A program made the translations under genes and the position numbers. Below, in pieces: positions 1-5,632 of a stretch of DNA of 6,412 bases (position 1 is its first letter; each line of letters starts with the position of its first letter). Below the pieces are notes generated by a model. It did not search any database, was not told where the DNA came from, and worked only from the letters and a program-made list of their open reading frames with translations. The stretch is from Flavisolibacter sp. GTDB taxonomy: Bacteria; Bacteroidota; Bacteroidia; Chitinophagales; Chitinophagaceae. The stretch is taken from assembly GCA_025936195.1 (NCBI GenBank), contig JAICTW010000167.1:1-6412 (forward strand), read 5' to 3'.

Positions 1-571
1 GTTTAAGTGTATAATCCTCATTCAGCCGCAGGTGTATATATGAAACGTCGAAAATGTTTGTAGAATAATCAAAGGCTTTTTTGAATTCATCATTATAATA
101 ATCTCCCTGAAGGTTCACTGCTTTTGTAAGACCGTTATAAGCCATGATGCTGTCCATGATCCTTTGCTTGCTGATCAGCCGCACACTTCCGGTATTCAAT
201 AACTCCGTCAGCGTATTTTGATTGAAGTTTACAAAAGACACGTTTACACCTGACAACAGGTAATAACGATAACATTTTTTATTAACGCTGTCTGTGTTGC
301 TGTAATGCTGCAGCAAGTAAATAAGCGAATCCTCCCGGTGAATACTTTTGAACAAAACCTTTGACGTTTCTTTTATATCCGCTGTATCTTTTTGCAGGTC
401 GTCTATAAAAGAAACGATGTATTCTTTTTCCCTTTTTTGTTCGGTGAGATGCTCTCTTAAATTTTCAGCCAGAAATCCCAGCGTAACGGCAAGGAAAAGC
501 ATGAACGATTCTAAAAGGTATTCTGTAAATTTCTTTTTCCCATGCACATGCGGATGGTGATGTACTTCCAT
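1..571 (-). CDS. His-rich N-terminus, single-pass membrane protein of unknown function (3' end outside window)
   Basis: The minus strand is open without a stop from an ATG at 571 to the window edge, giving 190 residues of a longer protein. The protein begins MEVHHHPHVHGKKKFTEYLL, with five histidines in the first ten residues and then a Lys patch. One hydrophobic segment follows at about residues 18-36 (core FMLFLAVTLGFLAEN). Next is a charged, probably helical stretch (about 37-70, with REKEYIVSFIDDLQKDT) and a longer soluble part. The arrangement of His-rich head, one membrane helix and acidic/basic helix matches a widespread uncharacterised Bacteroidota family that I recognise by pattern only. 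The soluble part probably faces the periplasm, but topology is inferred. No enzyme motif is visible and no function is assigned. The gene diverges from the secreted-protein gene at 805. The ATG is chosen because the His-rich start is typical of the family. Confidence 0.85.
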   Translation of the reverse strand, partial: MEVHHHPHVHGKKKFTEYLLESFMLFLAVTLGFLAENLREHLTEQKREKEYIVSFIDDLQKDTADIKETSKVLFKSIHREDSLIYLLQHYSNTDSVNKKCYRYYLLSGVNVSFVNFNQNTLTELLNTGSVRLISKQRIMDSIMAYNGLTKAVNLQGDYYNDEFKKAFDYSTNIFDVSYIHLRLNEDYTLK

Positions 572-596
572 AAGACTTTTAGTTAGTGATTGCTCT

Positions 597-604
597 GAAA
601 AGTA
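597..604 (-). promoter_or_regulatory. Weak candidate -7 element for the gene starting at 571
   Basis: The minus strand reads TACTTTTC here, matching five of the six fixed bases of the Bacteroidota -7 consensus TAnnTTTG. It would place transcription start about 19 bases before the ATG at 571. No matching -33 TTTG lies at the usual distance, so this is only a suggestion. Confidence 0.2.
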
Positions 605-804
605 CAATTTTCCCGGATGAAAAAATTTTTCGGTGGCTATTATTTGGGCAAATGCCAAAGCACCGAAGGAAATAAGCGACCGGTATTAAACTTTACCTTT
701 CCTTTTCCTTCACAGCCTTTTAGGTATTAACCAATTTTAACCCTTGCGCATTGGTTTTTTCCTGAACTTTAATAAACAATAATTTACCCTAAATACTTAC
801 CTGT

Positions 805-1956
805 ATGAATACATGTTTTAAAAGCACTTTCCTCATTCTCTTCCTGTTAACTGCGGGCTTTTTGGTTTCGGCCGATGCGCAACGAGACCGCAACAACAAT
901 GGCGGACAAAGAGGCAATAGTTACTCGGGCCGTAATGGCGGAGATTATTCCAACCGCAATAACAGCAGCTTCGATCGTCAGCGCAATACCGGCAGATCGA
1001 ATGATTTCAATCGCCAGAATAATACTTCACGTAATTATGGATCTTACGACCGCACAACCGGTCGAAACCGCAATTACGACTGGAATAGAGCAAACCAGAA
1101 TTCTTCTTCCAGAAGAGATGTGGTAACGAACAATAGTGTCAACCGCGATGTTAGCCGGAATGGTTATCGTAACTCCGGTTACAGTAATGCACAACGTATG
1201 AACCGTACAGTTGTAGTAAACAATAATGTGCGGTTCAATAGTTATAACCGTTATCCAACCGTTTATAATTACAATCGCCGTGGCGGTTATTCCTTTGTAC
1301 GTTATAATTATTATGCTCCCCGTCGTTATGTGTATGTTGGAGCACCACGTTATTCAATTTTGCCCCGTAGTTTTATAACTATTCGTTTCGGTGGCTATCC
1401 TTATTATTATCATGGTGGATGTTTTTATAGTTATTACGACAATTATTATGCTCCGGTGTTTGCACCTATTGGTATCCGCGTAAACATTCTTCCTCCGGGA
1501 TTCTTTTCAGTCTATGTTGGACCGAGCCTTTATTATTATTACGAAGGTATTTATTACAGAAAATATCAAGACCGCAACAATGAATACGAAGTAGTGGATG
1601 CGCCGATGGGAGCCGTAGTTAGTTCTTTACCAAAAGGCGCTACAGCAGCCGTTGTAAATGGTGAGAAATTTTATGAGTTCAACGGCACGTATTACAAAGA
1701 AGGCACCAACAGCAAAAACGAAGTCGTATATACGGTGGTTGGTAAAAACGGCAACATCAATAATACAGAGGAACCTGCGAGCAGCGACAATCAGGCTCCG
1801 CAAATTGGCGATGAGATCACCACTCTTCCTGAAAACAGCAGACAGGTTACTATTAATGGCGAAGTGCTGTACCTGACACCCGATAATCTTTATCTGAAGG
1901 CAGAAACAAATAATGATTCCACTACTTACAAAGTGGTTGGTAAGTCAGAAAAATAG
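805..1956 (+). CDS. Secreted low-complexity protein with DUF6515-like repeated Tyr-rich C-terminal region
   Basis: The product is 383 residues. A Sec signal peptide covers residues 1-25, with hydrophobic core FLILFLLTAGFLV and a likely cut after ADA before Q26. Residues 26-160 are low-complexity and strongly rich in Asn, Arg, Gly, Ser and Tyr (for example QRDRNNNGGQRGNSYSGRNG), so probably disordered. Residues about 165-383 form a Tyr/Val-rich beta-type region resembling the DUF6515 family of Bacteroidota exported proteins. It contains four copies of a unit reading LP, then G, YY, G-x-YY and Y-x-VV; the copies begin at L186, L229, L275 and L341, and the last is the most diverged. There is no lipobox, so the protein is probably periplasmic or released. 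Its function is unknown, and a surface or envelope role is only inferred. The gene stands alone: a strong terminator follows it and it diverges from the gene at 571. Confidence 0.88.
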   Translation: MNTCFKSTFLILFLLTAGFLVSADAQRDRNNNGGQRGNSYSGRNGGDYSNRNNSSFDRQRNTGRSNDFNRQNNTSRNYGSYDRTTGRNRNYDWNRANQNSSSRRDVVTNNSVNRDVSRNGYRNSGYSNAQRMNRTVVVNNNVRFNSYNRYPTVYNYNRRGGYSFVRYNYYAPRRYVYVGAPRYSILPRSFITIRFGGYPYYYHGGCFYSYYDNYYAPVFAPIGIRVNILPPGFFSVYVGPSLYYYYEGIYYRKYQDRNNEYEVVDAPMGAVVSSLPKGATAAVVNGEKFYEFNGTYYKEGTNSKNEVVYTVVGKNGNINNTEEPASSDNQAPQIGDEITTLPENSRQVTINGEVLYLTPDNLYLKAETNNDSTTYKVVGKSEK

Positions 1957-1977
1957 CTGATCAAATTTTCTTTTTAC

Positions 1978-2003
1978 AAAGCCGGTTAATGCCGGCTTTT
2001 TTG
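1978..2003 (+). terminator. Rho-independent terminator after the DUF6515-like gene
   Basis: A perfect 8-bp stem, AAAGCCGG (1978-1985) with CCGGCTTT (1992-1999), encloses a 6-base loop and runs into six consecutive T (1997-2002). It begins 21 bases after the stop codon at 1956. It should separate this gene from the lipoprotein gene downstream, which therefore needs its own promoter between about 2004 and 2068. Confidence 0.88.
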
Positions 2004-2046
2004 TTTTCATAATAGATACTTCGAAAAACAAGACAATACAAAATCT

Positions 2047-2054
2047 TACTTTTA
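2047..2054 (+). promoter_or_regulatory. Weak candidate -7 element for the lipoprotein gene
   Basis: TACTTTTA matches five of the six fixed positions of the Bacteroidota TAnnTTTG element. It lies in the only 65 bases between the preceding terminator and the ATG at 2069, where a promoter is expected. The implied leader is very short (under 10 bases) and no good -33 TTTG sits at normal spacing, so confidence is low. Confidence 0.2.
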
Positions 2055-2068
2055 GAAAAACATTTCTC

Positions 2069-2509
2069 ATGCGAAGCCTTTTCATTTTCAGCTTTCTTGT
2101 TTTTCTGATCGCCGCATGCAATCAAAACAATACTGTACAAAAGCCAGTGAACAATGATCTTACCCAATTGGAAAACGACTGGATGCATGCCATGATGAAA
2201 AAAGACCAGTCCACACTGAATGAATTAATGGCGACGGAGTTTACCATGTCGGGCATGAAGTATATTGACAGTCCGGCAGTATCGAGAAACATGTGGATGC
2301 GCAATACCATGAATGATCTCAAAATAGATTCGGTTCATTTTGTGAATATAAAAGTGAAAACAGTTAATGATGTTGGAATTGTCAGGTCTTATTTGTTCTG
2401 GAGCGGATCGTATGATGAAGACCATTTTTCAGACACCAGTTTATATATTGATACCTGGATCAAAAATGAAAATGGATGGCAGGTAGTGAGCCGTATCACT
2501 ACGGAATAG
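2069..2509 (+). CDS. Lipoprotein with NTF2-like (DUF4440/SnoaL-type) domain
   Basis: The product is 146 residues. Residues 1-17 are a lipoprotein signal peptide: MRS, a Phe/Leu-rich core, then the lipobox IAAC with Cys17 as the predicted lipidated residue. A short Asn/Gln-rich linker follows, then one domain of about 115 residues. That domain opens with the helix QLENDWMHAMMKKDQSTLNE and continues with LMATEFTMSG. It closes with the strands SYLFWSGSYD, SLYIDTWIKNENGWQVVSR and ITTE, the usual order of a DUF4440/NTF2-like cone fold. These folds bind small ligands or serve as enzymes, but no convincing catalytic set can be named here. The protein is probably anchored to the inner or outer membrane facing the periplasm. 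It has no Asp-rich surface-export signal just after the Cys. The full-length domain and clear lipobox support this start. Confidence 0.88.
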   Translation: MRSLFIFSFLVFLIAACNQNNTVQKPVNNDLTQLENDWMHAMMKKDQSTLNELMATEFTMSGMKYIDSPAVSRNMWMRNTMNDLKIDSVHFVNIKVKTVNDVGIVRSYLFWSGSYDEDHFSDTSLYIDTWIKNENGWQVVSRITTE

Positions 2510-2613
2510 CAGAACATTATTCTTCCTCCTGAATTTTGAATCGCATTTTGCTATAATCGGCACAAGTTTGGTTTTATAGATAGCACGTCCGGCAATCACT
2601 AAAACTGAAGACA

Positions 2614-3372
2614 ATGAAGAGAACGATTATAGTGATGTGCACCTGCCTGCTGATCACAGCAGTTCATGCCCAGTACGATGAAAGAGACCGTGTGGTTACA
2701 GTGAATCCGTTAAGGAACGGCGACGGAAGTTTTGTGAAAGCCAATAACCCGCTCTATTTTAATAACCGTGCGGCAGATACCATACTTGGGCGGAAGCAAA
2801 TATCAACCACAACAGTCACCGGTGATCTTTATGCTTTCCGGATCAATTCCTTTCAGGCCCTTTCTGATGTAAACTCGCTGCAACTGAACTGGACAAGCAT
2901 TCAGCCCCAGGCAGATGCTGATCATTTTGATATTGAACAAAGCTCCGATGGTGGCCTTACCTGGAAATCTATTGGCACTCTTCCGGCACTGCGGTCAAAA
3001 TTGGGCGAAGTACCTTATGATTTCATTTATAATAAAGCACTGGAAAATGTAGATCTGCGTGTAGCAGCCATAAATACAGCAGGCGAACGCAGGTACAGTT
3101 CTATTGTTCGCGTTGACAATACTAATTTGCTCAGCGTGGATAATCTTGTTTACAGTACAGCTCATGTGCGGATCGGTTCACCAAAAAACCAGAATGTAAA
3201 AATGATCCTTGTGAACCAATCAGGAATCGTTGTACAGGCGAAAGAAGCAGGTCTGACACAAGGTATTAATTCCATCAGCCTGGATATGAGCAATCTTCCA
3301 GGAGGATACTATGTATTAACCATTGTATGGCCGCAGGGTAAACAGCAATCGGTGAAGATGATGAAGGAGTGA
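2614..3372 (+). CDS. Secreted fibronectin-III-like protein with probable type IX secretion C-terminal domain
   Basis: The product is 252 residues. The signal peptide is residues 1-19 (MKRTIIVMCTCLLITAVHA), cut before Q20. After a linker, residues about 75-166 look like a fibronectin-III/beta-sandwich module, with LQLNWTS, HFDIEQSSDGGLTWKSIGT and LRVAAINTAGERRYSSI. Residues about 175-252 resemble the T9SS (Por) sorting domain: VKMILVNQSGIVVQAKE, then INSISLDMSNLPGGYYVLTI, ending in QQSVKMMKE, with the usual G-x-V...L-x-x-G-x-Y-x-L-x-I pattern. The entry motif YPNP is absent; VYSTAHVRIGS stands in its place. If the tail works, the protein crosses the outer membrane through the type IX system and is released or anchored. 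No catalytic domain is present, so it may be an adhesin or structural protein (inference). It lies 104 bases after the lipoprotein gene with no terminator between, so co-transcription is possible. Confidence 0.85.
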   Translation: MKRTIIVMCTCLLITAVHAQYDERDRVVTVNPLRNGDGSFVKANNPLYFNNRAADTILGRKQISTTTVTGDLYAFRINSFQALSDVNSLQLNWTSIQPQADADHFDIEQSSDGGLTWKSIGTLPALRSKLGEVPYDFIYNKALENVDLRVAAINTAGERRYSSIVRVDNTNLLSVDNLVYSTAHVRIGSPKNQNVKMILVNQSGIVVQAKEAGLTQGINSISLDMSNLPGGYYVLTIVWPQGKQQSVKMMKE

Positions 3373-3440
3373 TATGCTGAATAAGTTAATAACTATTTTC
3401 ATCTGCATTAAGGAGCCGATATGGCAGATGATGGTACCTA

Positions 3441-3470
3441 AGTGATGGAGAGAATTATCAATCCATCACT
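3441..3470. repeat. Perfect 9-bp inverted repeat between convergent genes
   Basis: AGTGATGGA (3441-3449) is the exact reverse complement of TCCATCACT (3462-3470), with a 12-base spacer. No T-run follows on either strand, so it is not a standard intrinsic terminator. It lies about 70 bases after the stop of the plus-strand gene and just beyond the stop of the aldo/keto reductase remnant. It could slow or protect transcript ends, but this is inferred. Confidence 0.55.
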
Positions 3471-3476
3471 ATATTC

Positions 3477-3655
3477 CTACCCTGAAATTGTTGGTCTTGA
3501 TAAAGCTTCCAATGCATTCATATTTTGCTGTGTAAGATGAAGGGCGCCGACTTTGTAATTCTCTTCAAGATGTTTGACTTTGGAAGTGCCGGGGGATGGG
3601 CAGAATATGTTGGAGTAATGCGGCAGTCAGCTTATGCAATTTGATGCGCAGAAGC
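3477..3655 (-). pseudogene. Aldo/keto reductase C-terminal remnant
   Basis: On the minus strand, 3592 to 3477 reads PGTSKVKHLEEN, then a stretch with ALHLTQQNMNALEAL, and a TAG stop at 3477-3479. This is the familiar end of aldo/keto reductases, where PIPGT-S-K-x-x-H-L-E-E-N helps bind the NADP(H) phosphate and is followed by L-T-x-x-x-x-x-L-E. The residues just before (LLQHILPIP, from 3618) lie in another frame, because a run of five C on the minus strand (3591-3595) has one more C than the motif needs. A second shift at about 3634 separates that piece from ASAHQIA (3655-3635), which fits the preceding helix. Nothing upstream of about 3655 resembles the TIM-barrel core, so this is a truncated and at least twice-frameshifted leftover of a family usually about 280-340 residues long. 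It lies in the same direction as, and 87 bases downstream of, the broken dehydrogenase at 3743-4689. Confidence 0.72.
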
Positions 3656-3677
3656 ATGATAACCATCCCAAAACATT

Positions 3678-3699
3678 TTCGCATTTGCGAATTGTTTTT
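3678..3699 (+). terminator. Weak hairpin with T-rich tail between convergent genes
   Basis: TTCGCA (3678-3683) is followed by its reverse complement TGCGAA (3686-3691); a realistic fold is a 5-bp stem with an ATTT loop. On the plus strand it is followed by TTGTTTTTATTT. The stem is short, but no better terminator lies between the plus gene ending at 3372 and the minus gene ending at 3743. It could act weakly for either strand. Confidence 0.3.
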
Positions 3700-3742
3700 A
3701 TTTACATTTCATCTTGAAACTGTTTTTTGATCCGAAGTTATT

Positions 3743-4689
3743 TTATGGAACAATAACAATTTTACCTGTGGTATGATGCGTTTCTATTTGCTTCATGGCC
3801 TGTACAGCTTCATCCAAAGAATAGGTTTCACTTACATGTATTTTTAGCTTTCCCTGATTAGCAAGATTTCCCAATTCATCAAGCTGCGATGAATCCGGTT
3901 CAACAAATACATAATGAAAATGTATGCTCTTGTCTATACCTTCTCCATAATTTAAAAGCGAAACTACTGTACCGCCTTTTTTAACGGCTTTTAAACTTTG
4001 CTGAAAGGTTTCGCCACTGACAGCATCAAAGATGAGATCAACACCCTGGGGAAATATTTTCTTTACTTCATCGCCAATATGTGTATGATGATAGTCTAAA
4101 GTATAATCGGCACCGAATCCACTCATGTAGTTATGATTTTTTTTACTGGCCACACCAATGACCGTAGCGCCTTTTGCCTTTGCCAGTTGAATGCCTACTG
4201 TACCAATGCCGCCTGAAGCACCGAGGATCAGCACTGTTTGTCCTTCCTGTAAATTTCCTGCAATGTATAAGGATTGGTAAGAAGTCAGTCCAACTAATGG
4301 AATACCGCCGCTTCTTTCCATGAAATTTTTTTGGGGCGCAAGGATAGATAACTTTCAGGGATCACGATGTATTCAGCATACGTGCCCCATTGTACAAAGG
4401 GCCGCCGTGCATAAGCATACACTTCATCACCAACAGCAAATCTTCTTGCTGCAAAACCTCTGTCTTCAACCACACCGGCTACATCCCAGCCGGGTATGGC
4501 CGGAAAATATACCGGAAGTGTTTTTAAAAAACCGTTGCGTACGGCAGCATCCACAGGATTCACTGCAGCTGCTTTTATTCTTACCAATACTTCAGCTTCT
4601 TTTATTTCCGGAACATTCAGTTCACCGGTTTTGAGAACACCGGCATCACCAAATGTTTCATAATAGGCTGCTTTCATTTTTTTGATCAT
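3743..4689 (-). pseudogene. Zinc-independent medium-chain dehydrogenase/quinone oxidoreductase-type NADP-dependent oxidoreductase, frameshifted
   Basis: Two overlapping minus-strand frames together form one medium-chain reductase: 4294-4689 (131 residues) and 3743-4321 (192 residues). The first has the GroES-like catalytic domain, with MKAAYYETFGDAG, AAAVNPVDAAVR, PGWDVAGVVE and GTYAEYIVIPESYLSLRPK. The second has the Rossmann part, with PLVGLTSYQSL, the nucleotide-binding GASGGIGTVGIQLAKAKGA and a C-terminal HHTTGKIVIVP. Homology runs from ISWKEAA (first frame) straight into IPLVG (second frame), so one base appears lost within 4304-4311 on the minus strand, in GCGGCGGT. Adding one base restores a 315-residue protein of normal family length. 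Zinc-ligand cysteines are absent, as expected for quinone-reductase-like enzymes that reduce enones or quinones with NADPH; the substrate is unknown. The start may be 4689 or Met5 at 4677, where the family consensus begins. The rest looks undamaged, so the break is either very recent or a sequence error. Confidence 0.85.
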
Positions 4690-4896
4690 GCATTTCGATT
4701 AGCACTAAAAAGCTCAAAACAAATGCCATAGGAAAAGGTAGAGTAAATGCAGTCAAAGTCATTAGTCGCAAGTTCAGAGTTCAAGCGTTCACTACATCAG
4801 CAACTATTCATCATCTGTGCATATCAATGTCAATTCTTTGTGCTTACTACAAGTGTTGAATGGAATTGGTTTTGGAGCTATGCAGTAAACAACACT

Positions 4897-5616
4897 ATGG
4901 CAACAAAAACAGTTCCGGCGCGAAAGACAAGAAGCACCAGACAAAAATCCATGGTCAGTCCATCTTCAAAGAAAAAAGCAGCAACAGATCTTTCCGGATC
5001 CTATAACGAGTATAAAAATTTTGAAGGACAGCAATACACCGGAATAAAAATAGGCCGCAGTCATAAATGGCACTACGACAAAGGCGAATGGAAGGAAACG
5101 AAGATCACTCCTGATTTGTGGGAAATATCGTATGCAGTTACCAAACGCAGAGCAGGCAAGGCTCCTGAAGGTTCAGGTGTTCCGGTAGGAACCGAATATC
5201 ACTGGTATATTTTAGCGCATCAGAACGTGAGAAAGCTGAATGCCAATGATTATTCAACATCAATGACCGGTTTGAAATTCAAGCTTGCACACAAAAGGGC
5301 AGAGAAGGAAAAATGGAATACAAGTGCCAAAACGCAAAAGAAACGATTGATCAACTTATTGCAGGAATTCATTGCACAGTTAGAACAGGAGCCAGTGCCT
5401 GTTGAATTTGAATATGAAGGCGAACTATACAAGGGCGAAGCTGTTCCCATTTCACAAACCTGCGCCGATGGTGTTTGTTCCGAGTTTGATGTTTCGATAA
5501 ACGATCAGGCGATTGGTATTATTAAACGAATGACCAACAACTGGAAGATTGATGGGGCAAAAGATCAGAAATTTGTAGATGCCATTGGAGCAGAAATTGA
5601 AAAATGGAATCAATAA
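4897..5616 (+). CDS. Uncharacterised basic-tailed two-domain protein next to a DNA glycosylase
   Basis: From the ATG at 4897 the product is 239 residues. An in-frame ATG at 4747 would add 50 residues, but those are Cys/Trp/Phe-rich and unlike the rest, so I take them as non-coding leader. Residues 1-30 are rich in Lys, Arg, Ser and Ala (MATKTVPARKTRSTRQKS...SSKKKAAT), like the disordered tails of nucleic-acid-binding proteins. Residues about 34-160 form a domain with GQQYTGIKIGRSHKWHYDKG, EWKETKITPDLWEISYAVTK, PEGSGVPVGTEYHWYILAHQ and a Lys-rich helix ending LINLLQEFIAQLEQ. Residues about 166-239 look like a second small domain: VPVEFEYEGELYKGEAVP, DGVCSEFDVSINDQAIGII, and a final helix FVDAIGAEIEKWNQ. 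I recognise this as a Bacteroidota protein of unknown function and cannot name a family. Its stop lies 16 bases before the Fpg/Nei glycosylase, so the two are probably one transcript. A DNA-related role is inferred from the tail and the neighbour only. Confidence 0.82.
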   Translation: MATKTVPARKTRSTRQKSMVSPSSKKKAATDLSGSYNEYKNFEGQQYTGIKIGRSHKWHYDKGEWKETKITPDLWEISYAVTKRRAGKAPEGSGVPVGTEYHWYILAHQNVRKLNANDYSTSMTGLKFKLAHKRAEKEKWNTSAKTQKKRLINLLQEFIAQLEQEPVPVEFEYEGELYKGEAVPISQTCADGVCSEFDVSINDQAIGIIKRMTNNWKIDGAKDQKFVDAIGAEIEKWNQ

Positions 5617-5632
5617 TTCAAACAAATAATTT

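Larger units (their letters stand above)
3373..3742. other. Convergent intergenic region with decayed gene remnant and hairpins
   Basis: This 370-base stretch lies between the converging genes ending at 3372 (plus) and 3743 (minus) and has no intact gene. It holds the aldo/keto reductase remnant (about 3477-3655, minus), a 9-bp inverted repeat at 3441-3470 and a short hairpin at 3678-3691. A further 7-bp inverted repeat, CATCTGC (3400-3406) with GCAGATG (3424-3430), has a 17-base loop. I see no RNA gene. Confidence 0.6.

Noticed and set aside
348..560. 70-residue open frame on the plus strand
   Set aside because: It is the antisense shadow of the minus-strand membrane protein, whose frame runs uninterrupted across the whole region and has recognisable family features.
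682..730. Direct repeat GGTATTAA at 682-689 and 723-730 upstream of the gene at 805
   Set aside because: An 8-base repeat 41 bases apart in AT-rich DNA is expected by chance; there is no third copy and no symmetry, so I do not call an operator.
1961..2188. 75-residue minus-strand open frame across the terminator and lipoprotein start
   Set aside because: It spans an intrinsic terminator and the antisense of a clear lipoprotein signal peptide; Lys/Cys-rich with no recognisable domain.
2552..2557. TATAAT as a sigma-70 -10 box upstream of the gene at 2614
   Set aside because: There is no -35 element at 16-18 bases, and Bacteroidota housekeeping promoters use TAnnTTTG instead. The hexamer in AT-rich DNA is not sufficient.
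4320..4634. 104-residue plus-strand open frame inside the dehydrogenase
   Set aside because: It is antisense to the well-conserved GroES-like domain, and its translation (His/Gln/Leu-rich) resembles no protein.
4867..4874. TGGTTTTG as a -7 promoter element for the gene at 4897
   Set aside because: It matches TAnnTTTG except for one base, but the nearest TTTG (4837-4840) is 26 bases away, beyond normal spacing, so I could not support a promoter.
4747..4896. N-terminal extension of the 239-residue protein (in-frame ATG at 4747)
   Set aside because: The added 50 residues are Cys/Trp/Phe-rich and unlike any plausible signal or tail, while the Lys/Arg-rich start at 4897 is a natural N-terminus. 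The stretch more likely holds the promoter and leader.
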